Of a stretch of 46,399 nt of DNA, positions 22,516 through 30,217 are shown in pieces (positions within the stretch are counted from its first letter, which is position 1; each line of letters opens with the position of its first letter). The notes under the pieces were generated by a model. The model ran no database searches, was not told the origin of the DNA, and saw only the letters and a list, made by a program, of their open reading frames with translations. The stretch is from CALMRE01 sp964412895 (GTDB lineage Bacteria > UBP6 > UBA1177 > JAKLFG01): NCBI GenBank assembly GCA_964412895.1, contig CAYPQK010000012.1, positions 1 through 46,399 on the forward strand, written 5' to 3'. The position numbers and the translations under genes are program-made.

Positions 22516-24198
22516 CTACCGCACACAGCGGGCATAGTAGTCGTTGGTCTTAGGATATCCATTCACGCCGCCGTAGTCAAAATCCACAAGCCAGACAGAG
22601 TCGGGATAGAATACACTGGACGAGGAGGACCAGAACATGTTCGTGGGCATTCCGGGAAAACTGCTGGCGGGAGCAACGAGGGTCCGATCGATAAGGGTCT
22701 TCAGTTCATTGAAGTCGGGGAGCCGCCAATCGTCGTAGCCGCCATAGTCAAGGTTCTCGCAGTAGCTCAAGGCATTGACCCATATGGTACTGCCGCTGTA
22801 CTCCTTCGTCCAGATAAGATCGGTGGTCGTATCGGTCACGATCACTTTGCCTCCCACCGTTGTTTCAACGAAAGAACTCGTCGGTAATGCTGCTCCCCGC
22901 ACACAGCGAGCATAAATATTTGTCGCGGTTTTTGAGGTGTAGGACATATAGTTATTGGCAAAATACACATACCATGCGGAGGTGCTATCGTTGGCAACGG
23001 ACGAGGAGGTCCAGAACATTTCCGATGGGGTGTCGGGGAAGATGGTAGTGTCTATCTCCGGGTGAGAGCGGCCATAGTCGGGCAATGTCTCTAATTCTGG
23101 AGCAGTGGGTAAGCGCCAATCGCTGTAGCCGCCGTAATCAAGGTCCGCGCAATAGGTTACGGCATTGGTCCAGGTGTAGGTGCCGATCGATAAGGTCCTT
23201 TGCCATTGAAGGCCGGTCACATTGTCGGTCACGATCTCCTGAGGGCTTGTCCCGTTCACGGTGTAGTCGTGCGGTATGCAATAGCCGAGCGCGGCATATT
23301 GAGCATCCTGTCCGTAGTAAGCGACGCCCTCCACCGGGCATGTTGTTGTCATAGTGCCATTGTAACAAAGTGTCTGACCGGTGCAAAGAACACCCGATGC
23401 CATTACGCACGCCGAATCGACCCATGTATAAAAGGTGTCACATTTATATCGGCATTCGATGACCGATGAGTCGGTATTGTAGACCCCTGCCGTGGAGGGT
23501 ATCCAATCGACACCGTTCCATGTCTGGGTTATTGAATCGACGGTATTCCATCGGGCATTTGCGGGGAGTCCGGCACAGCTGTAGGTACGAGTATCCGCGT
23601 TGCAGGTCGAACTGTCCCATGTATAGTTGGCGGCGCAAGTATAATGGCAGGAAGTCGAGCTTTCCGTTGTATTGTAGGTGGTCGCGCTGTCGGCGGGACT
23701 CCACGCGGTGCCATCCCATGTTTGTTGGTAGCTTGCCACGGTGTTCCATACCGTTCCTTCTTCCGGTTTGGGGTCGCAGGTGTAGGTGCGGGTATTGGCT
23801 ACGGTATCGGTGTCGGGTGTTTCGGTGTCGACCAGATCGTCGGGCTGGGCGTCGGTGATATCGGGCCATTCGACCTCGCTCAGGTCGGGCTGTGCGGTAT
23901 CGACCGTTTCATCCGGTTGAACGGTGTCCGGATTCATCGTGTCGCTGTCGTATATTTCGGTTTCAACCGCATTGTCGGGCTTCACCGTATCGTCGTCCGT
24001 CTCTTCCTCATCTTTCGTTTCATCGGGGACCGGACCATCCATGTCGTCCTGCAGGCTATCCTCATCACTGAGAAGCTGGTTGCTGTCAGTGTTTGCGTCG
24101 GCGTCTTTTTGTGTGATCGATTTGCCGCTATCGCAACCCATCAGTAAAAAAAATGTGAGTGCAACGAAACACCATGTCGTTCTCGCCATCAAGTTCAT
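22516..24198 (-). CDS. Modular DUF1566 lipoprotein with Cys-rich repeats
   Basis: The 560-residue precursor has a lipoprotein signal (TFFLLMGC, Cys near residue 22), then about 115 residues rich in Asp, Thr, Glu and Pro (DTVQPDETVDTAQPD) that probably form an extended spacer. Two related Cys-rich modules follow, each with the scheme RTYxC-WNT-QTW-G-W-P-YNT-S--CxYxC---YTW-S-C (about residues 148-275). Then come two copies of the DUF1566 fold: TDNVTGLQWQRTL...YCADLDYGGYSDWRLPTAPEL...WTSSS and TDTTTDLIWTKEY...YCENLDYGGYDDWRLPDFNEL...WSSSS, each ending in YARCVR. It should be displayed at the cell surface or periplasmic face. DUF1566 is a C-type-lectin-like fold related to FGE-sulfatase; ligand unknown. 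ATG 24198 has GGGAG upstream. Confidence 0.8.
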   Translation of the reverse strand: MNLMARTTWCFVALTFFLLMGCDSGKSITQKDADANTDSNQLLSDEDSLQDDMDGPVPDETKDEEETDDDTVKPDNAVETEIYDSDTMNPDTVQPDETVDTAQPDLSEVEWPDITDAQPDDLVDTETPDTDTVANTRTYTCDPKPEEGTVWNTVASYQQTWDGTAWSPADSATTYNTTESSTSCHYTCAANYTWDSSTCNADTRTYSCAGLPANARWNTVDSITQTWNGVDWIPSTAGVYNTDSSVIECRYKCDTFYTWVDSACVMASGVLCTGQTLCYNGTMTTTCPVEGVAYYGQDAQYAALGYCIPHDYTVNGTSPQEIVTDNVTGLQWQRTLSIGTYTWTNAVTYCADLDYGGYSDWRLPTAPELETLPDYGRSHPEIDTTIFPDTPSEMFWTSSSVANDSTSAWYVYFANNYMSYTSKTATNIYARCVRGAALPTSSFVETTVGGKVIVTDTTTDLIWTKEYSGSTIWVNALSYCENLDYGGYDDWRLPDFNELKTLIDRTLVAPASSFPGMPTNMFWSSSSSVFYPDSVWLVDFDYGGVNGYPKTNDYYARCVR

Positions 24199-24271
24199 GA
24201 TATGCTCCCTATATGGGGAAAATTCTTAAATCGGTGAATCGTCGTGCGGGAAATAAAGTACATTTTTGCCA

Positions 24272-24856
24272 CTACTCTCTCGGCAATCCCAACAACCCCG
24301 CTTTGAGAGGTTTGTTGGCGGGCCGCTTGCACAGCCAGATGCCGAAAAGCGCCTTTTTGAAATCGAGTCCCGGGATGAAGCCCTTGTAAGTATTGTTCAT
24401 GCTGACATGGACCCCCTGACCGGGGATGTAGAGAAAGGTCGCGGTGTCGTATTCGCTGGTCTTGCGGTCGAACCACGATAGGAACTTCTCGGCCCGTTCC
24501 TTGACCGGCGCGAGTTTCACCGGATCGCGCCCGGTGGAGTAGCCGAAACCGTCGCGCAGGCCACCCACCAGCTCCTTGAGCGATATGTTGCCGTAGAGGA
24601 TATGGAGTCGCAACGCCATCGGTTCATCGGCATTGAGTATCGATTCCCAGTCCTGCGACTTCTTTTTGAGGTAGAGAGTGTTGGCGTAGACATCCACATT
24701 GAATTTCTCGAGAAAACCGACCCCGTTGAGTTGGAGCGTTGTCTCCTTGTCGACCACCAGTTGTTCATCGAAGCGGTACCCGTTGACGCGGCGCGCCTCG
24801 ACCGGGGCGGTCGCCAGCAGGGTGAAAAGGAGGGTGAGTAAGAGCGCGTTCCGCAT
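24272..24856 (-). CDS. Exported chalcone-isomerase-like protein
   Basis: A 194-residue precursor with signal peptide (MRNALLLTLLFTLLATAPVEA). The mature domain follows the chalcone isomerase-like fold: FDEQLVVDKETTLQLNGVGFLEKFNVDVYANTLYLKKKS is the opening beta-sheet signature, LRLHILYGNISLKELVGGLRDGFG a helix bundle, and GVHVSMNNTYKGFIPGLDFKKALFGIWL the C-terminal part. Bacterial members are periplasmic, and most lack the plant catalytic residues; their role is unsettled (fatty-acid binding has been suggested). GGAGG precedes ATG 24856. Its promoter overlaps a 22-base palindrome, so expression is probably repressor-controlled. Confidence 0.8.
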   Translation of the reverse strand: MRNALLLTLLFTLLATAPVEARRVNGYRFDEQLVVDKETTLQLNGVGFLEKFNVDVYANTLYLKKKSQDWESILNADEPMALRLHILYGNISLKELVGGLRDGFGYSTGRDPVKLAPVKERAEKFLSWFDRKTSEYDTATFLYIPGQGVHVSMNNTYKGFIPGLDFKKALFGIWLCKRPANKPLKAGLLGLPRE

Positions 24857-24893
24857 CGGTTCCTCCGGAAAGTACCTTCAACAGACCGTCGCT

Positions 24894-24921
24894 ATCCTAC
24901 CATATTCGAAAATGGTAGCAA
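24894..24921 (-). promoter_or_regulatory. Promoter of the chalcone-isomerase-like gene with overlapping operator
   Basis: Leftward TTGCTA (24921-24916) and TAGGAT (24899-24894) are spaced by 16 bases. A near-perfect palindrome, CTACCAT (24897-24903), an eight-base centre containing TTCGAA, and ATGGTAG (24912-24918), fills the whole spacer and touches both hexamers. A dimeric repressor bound there would block RNA polymerase. Confidence 0.6.
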
Positions 24922-24979
24922 TAAAGCGCAGAAAAAAGAAAAAGAATTCGGACCACTAACACTTTTATCAATAATTAAC

Positions 24980-25009
24980 TTGACTGATTCTATGAACTTG
25001 GTGTATAGT
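24980..25009 (+). promoter_or_regulatory. Promoter of rpoH
   Basis: TTGACT (24980-24985) and TATAGT (25004-25009) are spaced by 18 bases, 39 bases before ATG 25049, within an AT-rich stretch. Confidence 0.65.
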
Positions 25010-25048
25010 CGCTGGCAGTGAGGCTCATTGAGTGCTAGGAGGTTCATC

Positions 25049-25888
25049 ATGACGACATACATTCCGGCGCTATCGAACGATTCGATCTCCGCGTACATCC
25101 ATAATGTACTCGCGGTGCCCGATCTGGAGCGCGACGAAGAGGAGCGGCTGTTCACGACCTACCGGCGCACCGGCGACATCGACGCGGCCCGCCGCATCAT
25201 CCTCGCCAACCTGAAACTGGTCGTCAACGCCGCCTATCGGTTCCGCAAGTTCCGCGATGTAGTGGACCTGATACAGGAAGGGAATGTCGGCCTGCTGACG
25301 GCGCTCAAGAAGTTCGACCTCGCCAAAGGGGTCCGCTTCGCCACCTACGCCATCTGGTGGATCAAGGCGAAGATACAGGAATTCATCCTGTCCCACATGT
25401 CGATAGTCCGCTATGGCAAAGGGCGCGACGAACGGAAGCTCTTCTTCAACCTCGTTTCGACCGTCCGCGAGATAGAGTCGCACGATCAGGGGCGCGACCT
25501 TTCCCGTGAAGAACTCATCGGCGAGGTGGCCCGCCGCCTCAATATCGATCCGATCCGGGTGGCCGACAATATGCGGGTGCTCACCTCATCGTCCGATGTG
25601 TCGCTCGACGAACAGTACGAGGACGGCACCGACCGCTGGCAGATAGCCGACGAAAAGGCCGATTTCTCCGAGGCGCTGGTCGCTGACGAGCGGAAACAGC
25701 TCCTCTACCGCGCCGTCGAGACGCTCGACGAACGGGAACGCTACATCATCGACAACCGCTATCTCACCGACGATCCGCAGACGCTCGAGGATATCGGCCA
25801 CCGGTTCAATGTGTCGAAGGAGCGGGTGCGCCAGATCGAAGAGCGCGCCCTCGAAAAGATCAGAAAGCAGGCGACCGCCCACTCATAG
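25049..25888 (+). CDS. rpoH: RNA polymerase sigma factor RpoH (sigma-32 type)
   Basis: A 279-residue group 3 sigma factor. Region 2 reads IILANLKLVVNAAYRFRKFRDVVDLIQEGNVGLLTALKKFD and KGVRFATYAIWWIKAKIQEFIL (core binding, -10 recognition). It is followed by ERKLFFNLVS, which matches the RpoH box that distinguishes heat-shock sigma factors from housekeeping ones. Region 4 is ETLDERERYIIDNRYLTDDPQTLEDIGHRFNVSKERVRQIEERALEKIRK, the -35-binding helix-turn-helix. It should direct heat-shock transcription. ATG 25049 has GGAGG eight bases upstream. The 3' end overlaps the convergent AhpD-like gene by six bases. Confidence 0.9.
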   Translation: MTTYIPALSNDSISAYIHNVLAVPDLERDEEERLFTTYRRTGDIDAARRIILANLKLVVNAAYRFRKFRDVVDLIQEGNVGLLTALKKFDLAKGVRFATYAIWWIKAKIQEFILSHMSIVRYGKGRDERKLFFNLVSTVREIESHDQGRDLSREELIGEVARRLNIDPIRVADNMRVLTSSSDVSLDEQYEDGTDRWQIADEKADFSEALVADERKQLLYRAVETLDERERYIIDNRYLTDDPQTLEDIGHRFNVSKERVRQIEERALEKIRKQATAHS

Positions 25889-26233
25889 GGACAATTTCTT
25901 CTCCGCCATCTCTTTCCACCCGTCGACCGCCCGCCGGATGTGCGGGATGGTGATACTGCCGCCAACGATGAGCCCTATCGAAAGCGCTTCGTCGAGTTCG
26001 GCGTCGGTCACCCCTTCGGCGCGGCACCGGAGGAGGTGGTAGCGGATGCAGTCGTCGCACCGCAGGACCAGCGACGCGGTCAGCCCGATCAGTTCTTTCA
26101 TCTTCACCGGCAGGGCGCCGTCGCGGTAGCACTGCGTGTCGAGCGAGAAGAAGCGCTTAGTGACATTCCCCGAAAAATCGAGCACCGCCGCGTTCTGCCG
26201 CTCCCGTTCCGTGATGAATTCCTCGATGTGCAT
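25883..26233 (-). CDS. AhpD/carboxymuconolactone-decarboxylase-like protein
   Basis: A 116-residue all-helical protein. The signature is LVLRCDDCIRYHLLRCRAEGVTDAELDEALSIGLIVGGSI: a CxxC pair followed three residues later by His, the redox-active arrangement of AhpD-type alkylhydroperoxidases. MKELIGLTASLVLRC is the typical preceding helix. It may reduce peroxides through the Cys pair or act as a small redox partner; a lactone decarboxylase role is less likely because of the CxxC. ATG 26233 has a GGAG six to nine bases upstream. It is transcribed towards rpoH and overlaps its end. Confidence 0.85.
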   Translation of the reverse strand: MHIEEFITERERQNAAVLDFSGNVTKRFFSLDTQCYRDGALPVKMKELIGLTASLVLRCDDCIRYHLLRCRAEGVTDAELDEALSIGLIVGGSITIPHIRRAVDGWKEMAEKKLSL

Positions 26234-26330
26234 GGGACTCCTCCCGTGTAGGCTACTTTTCGACGACCCATAATATCCGGCGGGGCCCCTCGACGCAACA
26301 ATATTTTCTTTTCTTGCGGCGCGGGACTGC

Positions 26331-26336
26331 TATAAT
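26331..26336 (+). promoter_or_regulatory. -10 element of the deoC promoter
   Basis: A consensus TATAAT lies 32 bases before the deoC start. The matching -35 region is poor: at a 17-base spacing it reads only a T-rich stretch. Confidence 0.5.
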
Positions 26337-26368
26337 CGGCGCGGACGGTCCTCTGAAGGTGGGGAAAG

Positions 26369-27142
26369 ATGCACGATCACGATACGATACTGGCGCGGGC
26401 GAAAGTTCTGGCCGACCTGACCGGCGCCGGGCCGGAACGCTATGCGGTGGTCGCGGCGAACCTCATCGCCGTGTGGGAGCCGCCCACACTTACCGCGCAG
26501 AGCGTCCCCGGCCTCATCGATCATACCCTGCTCGCCTTCGACGCCACCGAAAAGGGGATAGAACAGCTCTGCACCGAGGCGGTGCGCCATCATTTTAAAG
26601 CGGTCTGCGTCAACCCGGTCTGGGTGGCCACGGCGCGCGAGATGAAGCGGCGGCTCGGGGGGCGGTTCGCCATCGCGGCGGTCGTCGATTTCCCGCTCGG
26701 GGCGTCTACGATAGCGGCGCGGCGGGGCTTGGCGCAGGCGGCCATCGCCGACGGGGCGACCGAACTCGATCTGGTCATCGGCATCGGCCAGCTCAAGTCG
26801 GGCCGGTTTAACGATGTGTACGAAGGTATCCGGTGCGTCGCCGGGATCGGCGGCTACCTCAAGGTGATACTGGAGACCTCGGCGCTCACCGAGGCCGAAA
26901 AGGTGGACGGCGCGCTCCTCGCGGTGCTCGCCGGGGCCGCTATGCTCAAGACATCGACCGGCGTCAACGGCAAGGCGACCCCCGACGATGTCCGGCTCCT
27001 GCGGACCATCGCCGGAACGACGCTCGGCGTCAAGGCGGCGGGCGGCATCCGCGACCGGGCGGCGTTTGAGCGGATGGTCGCGGCGGGTGCCGACCGTATC
27101 GGATCGAGCGTGTCGTGCAGTATCGCGGAGGAATGGGGATGA
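26369..27142 (+). CDS. deoC: Deoxyribose-phosphate aldolase
   Basis: It cleaves 2-deoxyribose 5-phosphate to glyceraldehyde 3-phosphate and acetaldehyde in nucleoside salvage. The 257-residue protein follows the DeoC pattern: GLIDHTLLAFDATEKGIEQLC, KAVCVNPVWV, VVDFPLGAS, ATELDLVIGIGQLKSGRFNDV, LKVILETSALT, then AAMLKTSTGVNGKATPDDVRLL with the Schiff-base Lys, and VKAAGGIRDRAAFERMVAAGADRIGSS with the second conserved Lys. The N-terminal 35 residues are longer than in short DeoC forms. Its stop overlaps the next start by four bases (ATGA). Confidence 0.92.
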   Translation: MHDHDTILARAKVLADLTGAGPERYAVVAANLIAVWEPPTLTAQSVPGLIDHTLLAFDATEKGIEQLCTEAVRHHFKAVCVNPVWVATAREMKRRLGGRFAIAAVVDFPLGASTIAARRGLAQAAIADGATELDLVIGIGQLKSGRFNDVYEGIRCVAGIGGYLKVILETSALTEAEKVDGALLAVLAGAAMLKTSTGVNGKATPDDVRLLRTIAGTTLGVKAAGGIRDRAAFERMVAAGADRIGSSVSCSIAEEWG

Positions 27143-27972
27143 CCCGTTTCGCGCTCTTACTGGCGCTTCTCCTTGCCTGCCGGTTCGCGGCGGCGGCGCT
27201 CCAGTTCGGCGACCAGTTCCCCGAAGAACTCAAGAACGCCCTGACGGCCGACCCGCGCGCGGCGGCCATCGCCGAGGAGTTCACCCTTGAAACGGCCGAC
27301 GGCGGCTTTCTGCTCATCGTCAGCAAAGAGGGACTCATGCGGCGTCTGCCGCTCGAAAAGACCTCGGCTGCGGATATCCTCAATGTCATAGAGACGATGC
27401 AGGAGGAACTCATCGTCATTCGTGAGGCGCGGGAGAAGAAGGCCGAGCCGCTCAAGGTCGAAGAACCGCCCAAAGAGGAGCCCAAGCCGGCCGAAGAGAA
27501 GCCGAAAGAGGAGGAGAAACCGACGGTCGAGTGGTTCGCCTTCGCCGATCCCGACAGCCGTTTTTATATCGGTATCACCCTCTCGCCCGAGGAGTGGGGG
27601 GCGGGGGGACTCGAATTCTCGGGCGGGGTCGCCTTCCTGCGGTTCGGCATCAACGCCAAGAAGGGGCTCAATGTGCGGCTGAAGGGGGCGCCGAGCCTCA
27701 AATGGGAGGCTTACGGGGTGCTCGCCCAGATAGATTTTCTGCGGGTCACCGACTTTACTTTCTCGACCGGCATTGAGGTCTTCCTCTACCGGCTTAACAA
27801 CCGCATCTTCGAACGCGACCAGATATTTATCGGCGTCGCCTACAAGTTCCTCTTCATGGTGACGGGGGTCCGCGCGGCGGTATCGCCCAGCGACGTGGTC
27901 ATCCGGACCGGCACCAAGAACTACCGTACCGATCAGGTGCGGGGGATATTCTTCTTCAGTTTTGCGTTCTGA
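27139..27972 (+). CDS. Exported protein with Lys/Glu/Pro linker, probable outer-membrane domain
   Basis: A 277-residue precursor. The signal peptide is MTRFALLLALLLACRFAAAA. A short helical domain (residues 20-95) is followed by a linker of repeated KPxEE units (about residues 105-130), then about 145 residues of alternating aromatic beta strands (DSRFYIGITLSPEEWGAGGLEFSGGVAFLRFG, FTFSTGIEVFLYRLNNRIF, QIFIGVAYKFLFMVTGVRAAV) ending in FFFSFAF. A terminal Phe and amphipathic strands resemble small outer-membrane barrels, but I cannot name a family. ATG 27139 overlaps the deoC stop; an upstream in-frame ATG at 27115 lies inside deoC. Its 3' end overlaps the convergent ferredoxin gene by 17 bases. 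Confidence 0.72.
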   Translation: MTRFALLLALLLACRFAAAALQFGDQFPEELKNALTADPRAAAIAEEFTLETADGGFLLIVSKEGLMRRLPLEKTSAADILNVIETMQEELIVIREAREKKAEPLKVEEPPKEEPKPAEEKPKEEEKPTVEWFAFADPDSRFYIGITLSPEEWGAGGLEFSGGVAFLRFGINAKKGLNVRLKGAPSLKWEAYGVLAQIDFLRVTDFTFSTGIEVFLYRLNNRIFERDQIFIGVAYKFLFMVTGVRAAVSPSDVVIRTGTKNYRTDQVRGIFFFSFAF

Positions 27973-28816
27973 CGCCCTTCTCTTCGGCCGGGGCGACATC
28001 GGCGCTGAAGGGGGTGAACTTTTCCCATGAGAGCGCTTTTATCTTGGGCGGACATCCTTTGATGCAGGTGCCGCATTTGATGCAGTCGAGATGATTTATC
28101 TCGCGCGGTAGTTCCAGCCCCATCGGGCACTGCTTGCCGCACATGCCGCAGGTCAGACAACTCCTCCGGTCGCGCGCTATCCGCAGCATCGAGATACGGT
28201 TGAACAGGCCGAGGAAGAGGCCCAGCGGGCAGAGATAGCGGCAGAAGGGACGCTGTTCCCGCATCGCGTAGAGAAGGATGAGGACAAGCAGGATGACCTT
28301 CCACGCAAAGGTGAATCCGACGCCGGTGCGGAACGACTCGTTGGTGATGACTATCGGGATGCCGGCCTGCAGGGTCCCGGCGGGACATATCCAGGCACAG
28401 AAGGCGGGTATCTGCTGCCAAAAAGGAATGATGACGATGAAGGCGGCGAAGACCGGCCATTTCAGATGGCGCACCCACCGGTTGATGCGTATCTGGGCCG
28501 AAAAAGGGGATATCTTGTGCAGGATGTCCTGCAACAGGCCGAAGGGACAGGCGAAGGCGCAGGGGGCCGAACCGAAAAAGGTGCCGACGAACGCCAGCGA
28601 TCCGATCGCGTAGGAGGGCACTATCTTGGCGTACTCGATGATGTACTGCATCGTCCCGATGGGACACGAAAAGGGTGCGGCGGGACAGGAGTAGCAGGTG
28701 AGCGTCCCGGTGCAGATCGCCTTGGCGGGGCCGCGGTAGATGGTGCCGGTCAGGAAGTTCTGGATAAAGGGGTTCTGGATGACGAGGAAGATGAACTGGA
28801 TGATCCAACGCTTCAC
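27956..28816 (-). CDS. NapH-like membrane polyferredoxin
   Basis: A 286-residue membrane protein of the NapH/RnfB-maturation-like 4Fe-4S group. It has at least four hydrophobic segments and three CxxxCP half-motifs (CAFACPFGLLQ, CAWICPAGTLQ, CRYLCPLGLFLG), then two soluble clusters of the ferredoxin type: CLTCGMCGKQCPMG and CIKCGTCIKGCPPK. Such proteins pass electrons from the quinone pool or other donors to periplasmic enzymes; the partner here is not evident. I chose GTG 28816, whose bases overlap the stop of the preceding 62-residue gene (GTGA), giving VKRWIIQFIF; GTG 28834 would add six residues. Confidence 0.83.
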   Translation of the reverse strand: MKRWIIQFIFLVIQNPFIQNFLTGTIYRGPAKAICTGTLTCYSCPAAPFSCPIGTMQYIIEYAKIVPSYAIGSLAFVGTFFGSAPCAFACPFGLLQDILHKISPFSAQIRINRWVRHLKWPVFAAFIVIIPFWQQIPAFCAWICPAGTLQAGIPIVITNESFRTGVGFTFAWKVILLVLILLYAMREQRPFCRYLCPLGLFLGLFNRISMLRIARDRRSCLTCGMCGKQCPMGLELPREINHLDCIKCGTCIKGCPPKIKALSWEKFTPFSADVAPAEEKGVRTQN

Positions 28817-29001
28817 TTGTAGAGTCCCATGCACGATTGGCAGAAGGTCGAACCGTTGACCCGGACCAGCGTTATCTCGCGAGTGCCGTACTGGTCGATG
28901 GAGAGGAGGAGCGCCTTGGCGATGAGGAGCGCCGCGACGATAATGATGAGATAGCGCCCCGTTACGATAGCGACCCGTTTAGCGGTGGGCGTCTTGAACA
29001 A
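28813..29001 (-). CDS. Small membrane protein with CxxC, partner of the polyferredoxin
   Basis: A 62-residue protein with one membrane helix (VAIVTGRYLIIIVAALLIAKALLL) and a short outer tail ending in FCQSCMGLYK, which contains a CxxC pair. It most likely starts at TTG 29001, preceded by AGAGGAA at a suitable distance; the frame is open further upstream to 29061, but that part includes the promoter. It overlaps the polyferredoxin gene by a few bases, so the two are made together, and the CxxC may bind metal or take part in thiol chemistry for the same electron-transfer system (inference). Confidence 0.65.
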   Translation of the reverse strand: MFKTPTAKRVAIVTGRYLIIIVAALLIAKALLLSIDQYGTREITLVRVNGSTFCQSCMGLYK

Positions 29002-29032
29002 AATAGTTTCCTCTGAATCTCTTCGCGGGATG

Positions 29033-29061
29033 ATTCTCGCGGTGGGACGGGATTTTGTCAA
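29033..29061 (-). promoter_or_regulatory. Promoter of the ferredoxin pair
   Basis: Leftward TTGACA (29061-29056) overlaps the end of the activase gene, and GAGAAT (29038-29033) follows after 17 bases; the TTG start at 29001 is about 31 bases further on. Confidence 0.55.
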
Positions 29062-29831
29062 GTTTTACGGGCGATGAGAGCCGCACCGTAGGCGCCGAAG
29101 AGCTGTGCGTCGTCGCTGGTGGCGATGGTGGCGTCGAAGAGGCGCGCTAGATGGTGGCGGACCGGCGCGATGCGCGATACGCCGCCGGTCATGAACAGCG
29201 GCGGCCGGGCATGGACGCGGGCGGCGAGTTGGAAGGTCATCCGGGCCGCCATCGCGGCGACGGCCGAGGCGAGCGCGAGCGGTGCGGCGCCGGAGGCCAT
29301 GAGCGATATCATCTCCGATTCGGCGAAAACGGTGCAGGTGGCCGACAGGAGCGGCGGTTCGACCGCCGATATATCGAGCTGCGAAAACTCCTCCAGCGAA
29401 TAGCCGAGCCGCGCGGTCATCACTTCCAGAAAACGGCCCGCCCCGGCGGCGCACTTGTCGTTCATGGCGAAGTCGCGGATGCGGTCGCCGTCGATCGCGA
29501 TGATCTTGGCGTCCTGCCCGCCGATATCGATGATGGCGGCAGTGGCGGGGGCGCGGCGTTGTACCGCGAGAAAATGGCAGGTGATCTCGGTCGCGGTGCG
29601 GCCGACGCGGCTTTCGAGCGCGGCGCGGCCGTAGCCGGTCGCGGCGGTGAGGGTATCGGGGCGCAGATAGTCGGCGGGAATGAGTTCCCGCAGTTTCTCG
29701 TAGGTCAGCACCGAGTTGCCGAGCGTTTCGGTAAGGGCGGTATGGATGATATTCCCGTCGGGATCGGTCACGACCGCCTTGCCGGTGCGCGATCCGATAT
29801 CGAAGCCGATGGCGTAGGGAGGAATGGTCAC
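29058..29831 (-). CDS. 2-hydroxyacyl-CoA dehydratase activase-type ATPase
   Basis: A 257-residue member of the BcrAD/BadFG/HgdC family of ASKHA ATPases. The phosphate loops are YAIGFDIGSRTGKAVV at the N-terminus and AIIDIGGQDAKIIAI in the middle; the two cysteines that bind the bridging 4Fe-4S cluster of the dimer lie in FAMNDKCAAGAGRFLEVM and LSATCTVFAESEM. Characterised relatives drive an electron into 2-hydroxyglutaryl-CoA dehydratase or benzoyl-CoA reductase at the cost of ATP. No dehydratase subunits are present in the window. GTG 29831 is preferred (AGGCACCG just upstream, seven bases after the previous stop); the frame is open to 30023 inside the preceding gene. Confidence 0.85.
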   Translation of the reverse strand: MTIPPYAIGFDIGSRTGKAVVTDPDGNIIHTALTETLGNSVLTYEKLRELIPADYLRPDTLTAATGYGRAALESRVGRTATEITCHFLAVQRRAPATAAIIDIGGQDAKIIAIDGDRIRDFAMNDKCAAGAGRFLEVMTARLGYSLEEFSQLDISAVEPPLLSATCTVFAESEMISLMASGAAPLALASAVAAMAARMTFQLAARVHARPPLFMTGGVSRIAPVRHHLARLFDATIATSDDAQLFGAYGAALIARKT

Positions 29832-29838
29832 CGGTGCC

Positions 29839-30213
29839 TCATTTCTGCGGCGCCGGGGCGTCCGGCTGTTCTTTTTCGATGATGACCCGTTTCTTGACCT
29901 TGCGCGAACTGTCGCCTTCCTCGGTTTCTTCCTGGATGATGTGATATTCGATGGTCCGCTTGCCCTTGAGCGGCGGTGCCTTGAGCTCTGTTCCTTTCTG
30001 CCGCTTTTCGGCGGCATCGGCATCGGGCGACAGGAGGTCGTCGGCCGTTTCGTCCGCGTTCTTCATCGCGCGGAGACGGTCGCCGAAGAATTTCTGCTCC
30101 CAGTTACGGTTCGATTCGTCGGCGGTGATGCGGACGCGGCTGGTCACCCCGGCGCCGTCAGCCATGAGAAGGGCCGTCGCGGCCAATATGATGATGAATA
30201 TCGCGGCGCGCAT
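29839..30213 (-). CDS. Small exported protein of unknown function
   Basis: A 124-residue precursor with signal peptide (MRAAIFIIILAATALLMADG) and a charged mature part rich in Asp, Glu and Lys. The segment RTIEYHIIQEETEEGDSSRKVKKRVIIEKEQ has two possible strands and otherwise looks flexible. I recognise no family. It follows the anti-sigma gene by four bases and precedes the activase by seven, so it belongs to the ECF sigma operon and may be part of the envelope-sensing process. Confidence 0.68.
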   Translation of the reverse strand: MRAAIFIIILAATALLMADGAGVTSRVRITADESNRNWEQKFFGDRLRAMKNADETADDLLSPDADAAEKRQKGTELKAPPLKGKRTIEYHIIQEETEEGDSSRKVKKRVIIEKEQPDAPAPQK

Positions 30214-30217
30214 CGCT

